The translations under genes and the position numbers were made by a program. A stretch of DNA of 64,000 nt from positions 1-64,000 of the forward strand of contig JAEULQ010000060.1 of the NCBI GenBank assembly GCA_016792685.1, read 5' to 3'. Below, in pieces: positions 63,131-64,000 of this stretch. The notes beneath the pieces were generated by a model. It was given only the letters and a program-made list of their open reading frames with translations. It did no database searches and had not been told where the DNA came from. Origin of the DNA: Tabrizicola sp. GTDB lineage: Bacteria > Pseudomonadota > Alphaproteobacteria > Rhodobacterales > Rhodobacteraceae. Position 1 is the first letter of the stretch; each line of letters opens with the position of its first letter.

Positions 63131-63720
63131 CCGCCTTGCGAGAAACCGGCTTCTACGATCGCACAGGCCGCCTCGACCGCGTCTCCGATCCCCATGGCAG
63201 AGGTGTCGATCACAACCGCATCCTCCGCCGCCCGCAGCGGCGCATCCGCCCGCCCCATGTCCCGCGCATCCCGCTCGCGCACCTCGGCCAGCACCTGCGC
63301 TTCGTCGCCGCCCACCTCCAGCCAGCGCCGATGCGCGCGGACCTCGGGGCTTGCGGTGACGTAAAGCTTCACCTCGGCCTCCGGACAGATCACCGTGCCG
63401 ATATCCCGCCCGTCCAGCACCGCGCCGCCCTCTCCACGTGCGAAGCGACGCTGAAACTCCACAAGTGCCGCCCGGACCTCCGGGATCACCGCCACCCGGC
63501 TCGCCGCCTGCCCCGCCTCCAGCGTCCGCAGATCGCCGCGCGTCAGATCCTCGGGCGTCAGGCGTCGCGCCGCCTCGACCGGATCGCCCCCCATCGCGCC
63601 CACCGCCCGGTACAGAAGCCCCGTGTCCAGATGCCGGAACCCGAACCGCTCCGCCACCGCGCGGCTGATCGTCCCCTTCCCCGCTGCCGCGGGTCCATCA
63701 ATGGCGACTGTAAAGATCAT
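63127..63720 (-). CDS. cmk: Cytidylate kinase
   Basis: Phosphorylates CMP and dCMP. The 197-residue protein has the P-loop [21 protein letters not shown], the nucleoside-binding [14 protein letters not shown] and the arginine-rich lid [15 protein letters not shown]. It is slightly shorter than the usual 210-230 residues. The ATG at 63720 follows GGAGG; the longer frame upstream is not family-like. It is divergent from the B12-binding radical SAM gene. Confidence 0.94.
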   Translation of the reverse strand: MIFTVAIDGPAAAGKGTISRAVAERFGFRHLDTGLLYRAVGAMGGDPVEAARRLTPEDLTRGDLRTLEAGQAASRVAVIPEVRAALVEFQRRFARGEGGAVLDGRDIGTVICPEAEVKLYVTASPEVRAHRRWLEVGGDEAQVLAEVRERDARDMGRADAPLRAAEDAVVIDTSAMGIGDAVEAACAIVEAGFSQGG

Positions 63721-63853
63721 ACCCGGCCTCCCTCCCCCGGACCTACCGCGAAGTGCCGTCTCCGGAAAGCCCCTGCACGGGTCCTGCACGACTGCCCGGC
63801 CATTCCTGCACCGAACTCCGGCGAAAATGCCGGCGATCCAACCGGAGCCCCAT

Positions 63854-64000
63854 ATGCGCATCACTCTTCTCAACCCGCCCCACACCGCCATCGGCAGCCG
63901 TATCCCGCGTGAGCACTTGCCGCCCCTCGGCCACCTGATGATCGGCGGTCCCCTGATCGACGCCGGGCATCAGGTCACCCTTCTCAACGCCGACATGGCC
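63854..64000 (+). CDS. B12-binding domain radical SAM protein (N-terminal fragment)
   Basis: The first 49 codons of a gene that runs off the window. [20 protein letters not shown] followed by [20 protein letters not shown] is the opening of the cobalamin-binding Rossmann domain that precedes radical SAM domains in this family. Members include enzymes acting on porphyrins and other substrates; the exact subfamily cannot be decided from 49 residues. GGAG lies just upstream of the ATG. Confidence 0.65.
   Translation, partial: MRITLLNPPHTAIGSRIPREHLPPLGHLMIGGPLIDAGHQVTLLNADMA

Noticed and set aside
63854-64000. Naming the last gene bchE (anaerobic Mg-protoporphyrin cyclase)
   Set aside because: The N-terminus differs from the BchE start I remember from Rhodobacter; only a B12-binding radical SAM protein can be claimed from 49 residues.

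Overview
The window is a dense, GC-rich chromosomal segment of an alphaproteobacterium, most likely family Rhodobacteraceae. The reasons are the gene content and order (rpsA-ihfB-lapA-trpF-trpB; class I lysyl-tRNA synthetase; paired YcjX/YcjF; the zinc-lid adenylate kinase; a DUF1127 protein; a group III truncated haemoglobin) and the strong G/C third-position bias. No rRNA, tRNA, CRISPR array, integrase or transposase gene was found. Both ends cut through genes: an FAD oxidoreductase at the left and a B12-binding radical SAM protein at the right.

Layout. 1-5.5 kb: the end of a phytoene-dehydrogenase-like oxidoreductase, then a complete five-gene peptide-type ABC importer (binding protein, two permeases, two ATPases). 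5.6-9.8 kb: ycjF/ycjX, truA, a single-domain response regulator and a small membrane protein. 9.9-14.7 kb: a leftward acs-adk-MFS cluster (acetate activation, AMP recycling, an unusual organic-acid/H+ symporter-like carrier). 14.9-22.5 kb: a SulP anion transporter, an FMN split-barrel protein, a large right-handed beta-helix protein, two small unknowns and lysK. 22.5-25.5 kb: terB, a cluster of REP hairpins, a large structured repeat, a duplicated terB tail and an AT-rich gene fusing a GHKL ATPase to a PD-(D/E)XK-like nuclease. 25.6-36 kb: dacB, a MarR-GNAT regulator, nadD, ettA, small secreted proteins, an esterase, a decayed DUF3309 gene, cspA, an aldolase-like protein and a DUF533 protein. 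36-47.7 kb: an oxoprolinase fusion and an M24-like protein (divergent), an SGNH esterase divergent from an FtsX-type ABC exporter, an EamA permease, ogt and a LysR regulator. 48-53.5 kb: ileS, an FAD monooxygenase, DUF2237 and haemoglobin. 53.5-55 kb: a three-gene operon coding for a membrane-anchored LuxR-type regulator and two secreted proteins with long polyaspartate tails. 55.3-63.9 kb: leftward trpB, trpF, lapA, ihfB, rpsA, then a KAP-type NTPase wedged before an M19 dipeptidase and cmk.

Most of the window is housekeeping. The unusual material is (i) a dispersed, roughly 160-230-base element in three copies whose stems covary between copies and which sits each time beside an accessory-looking gene; (ii) the GHKL-nuclease gene and the KAP NTPase, both candidate defence genes; (iii) the polyaspartate/membrane-LuxR operon; and (iv) an ileS whose editing-domain region looks mosaic. 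Function assignments rest on motifs and general family knowledge read by eye; no database search was possible.
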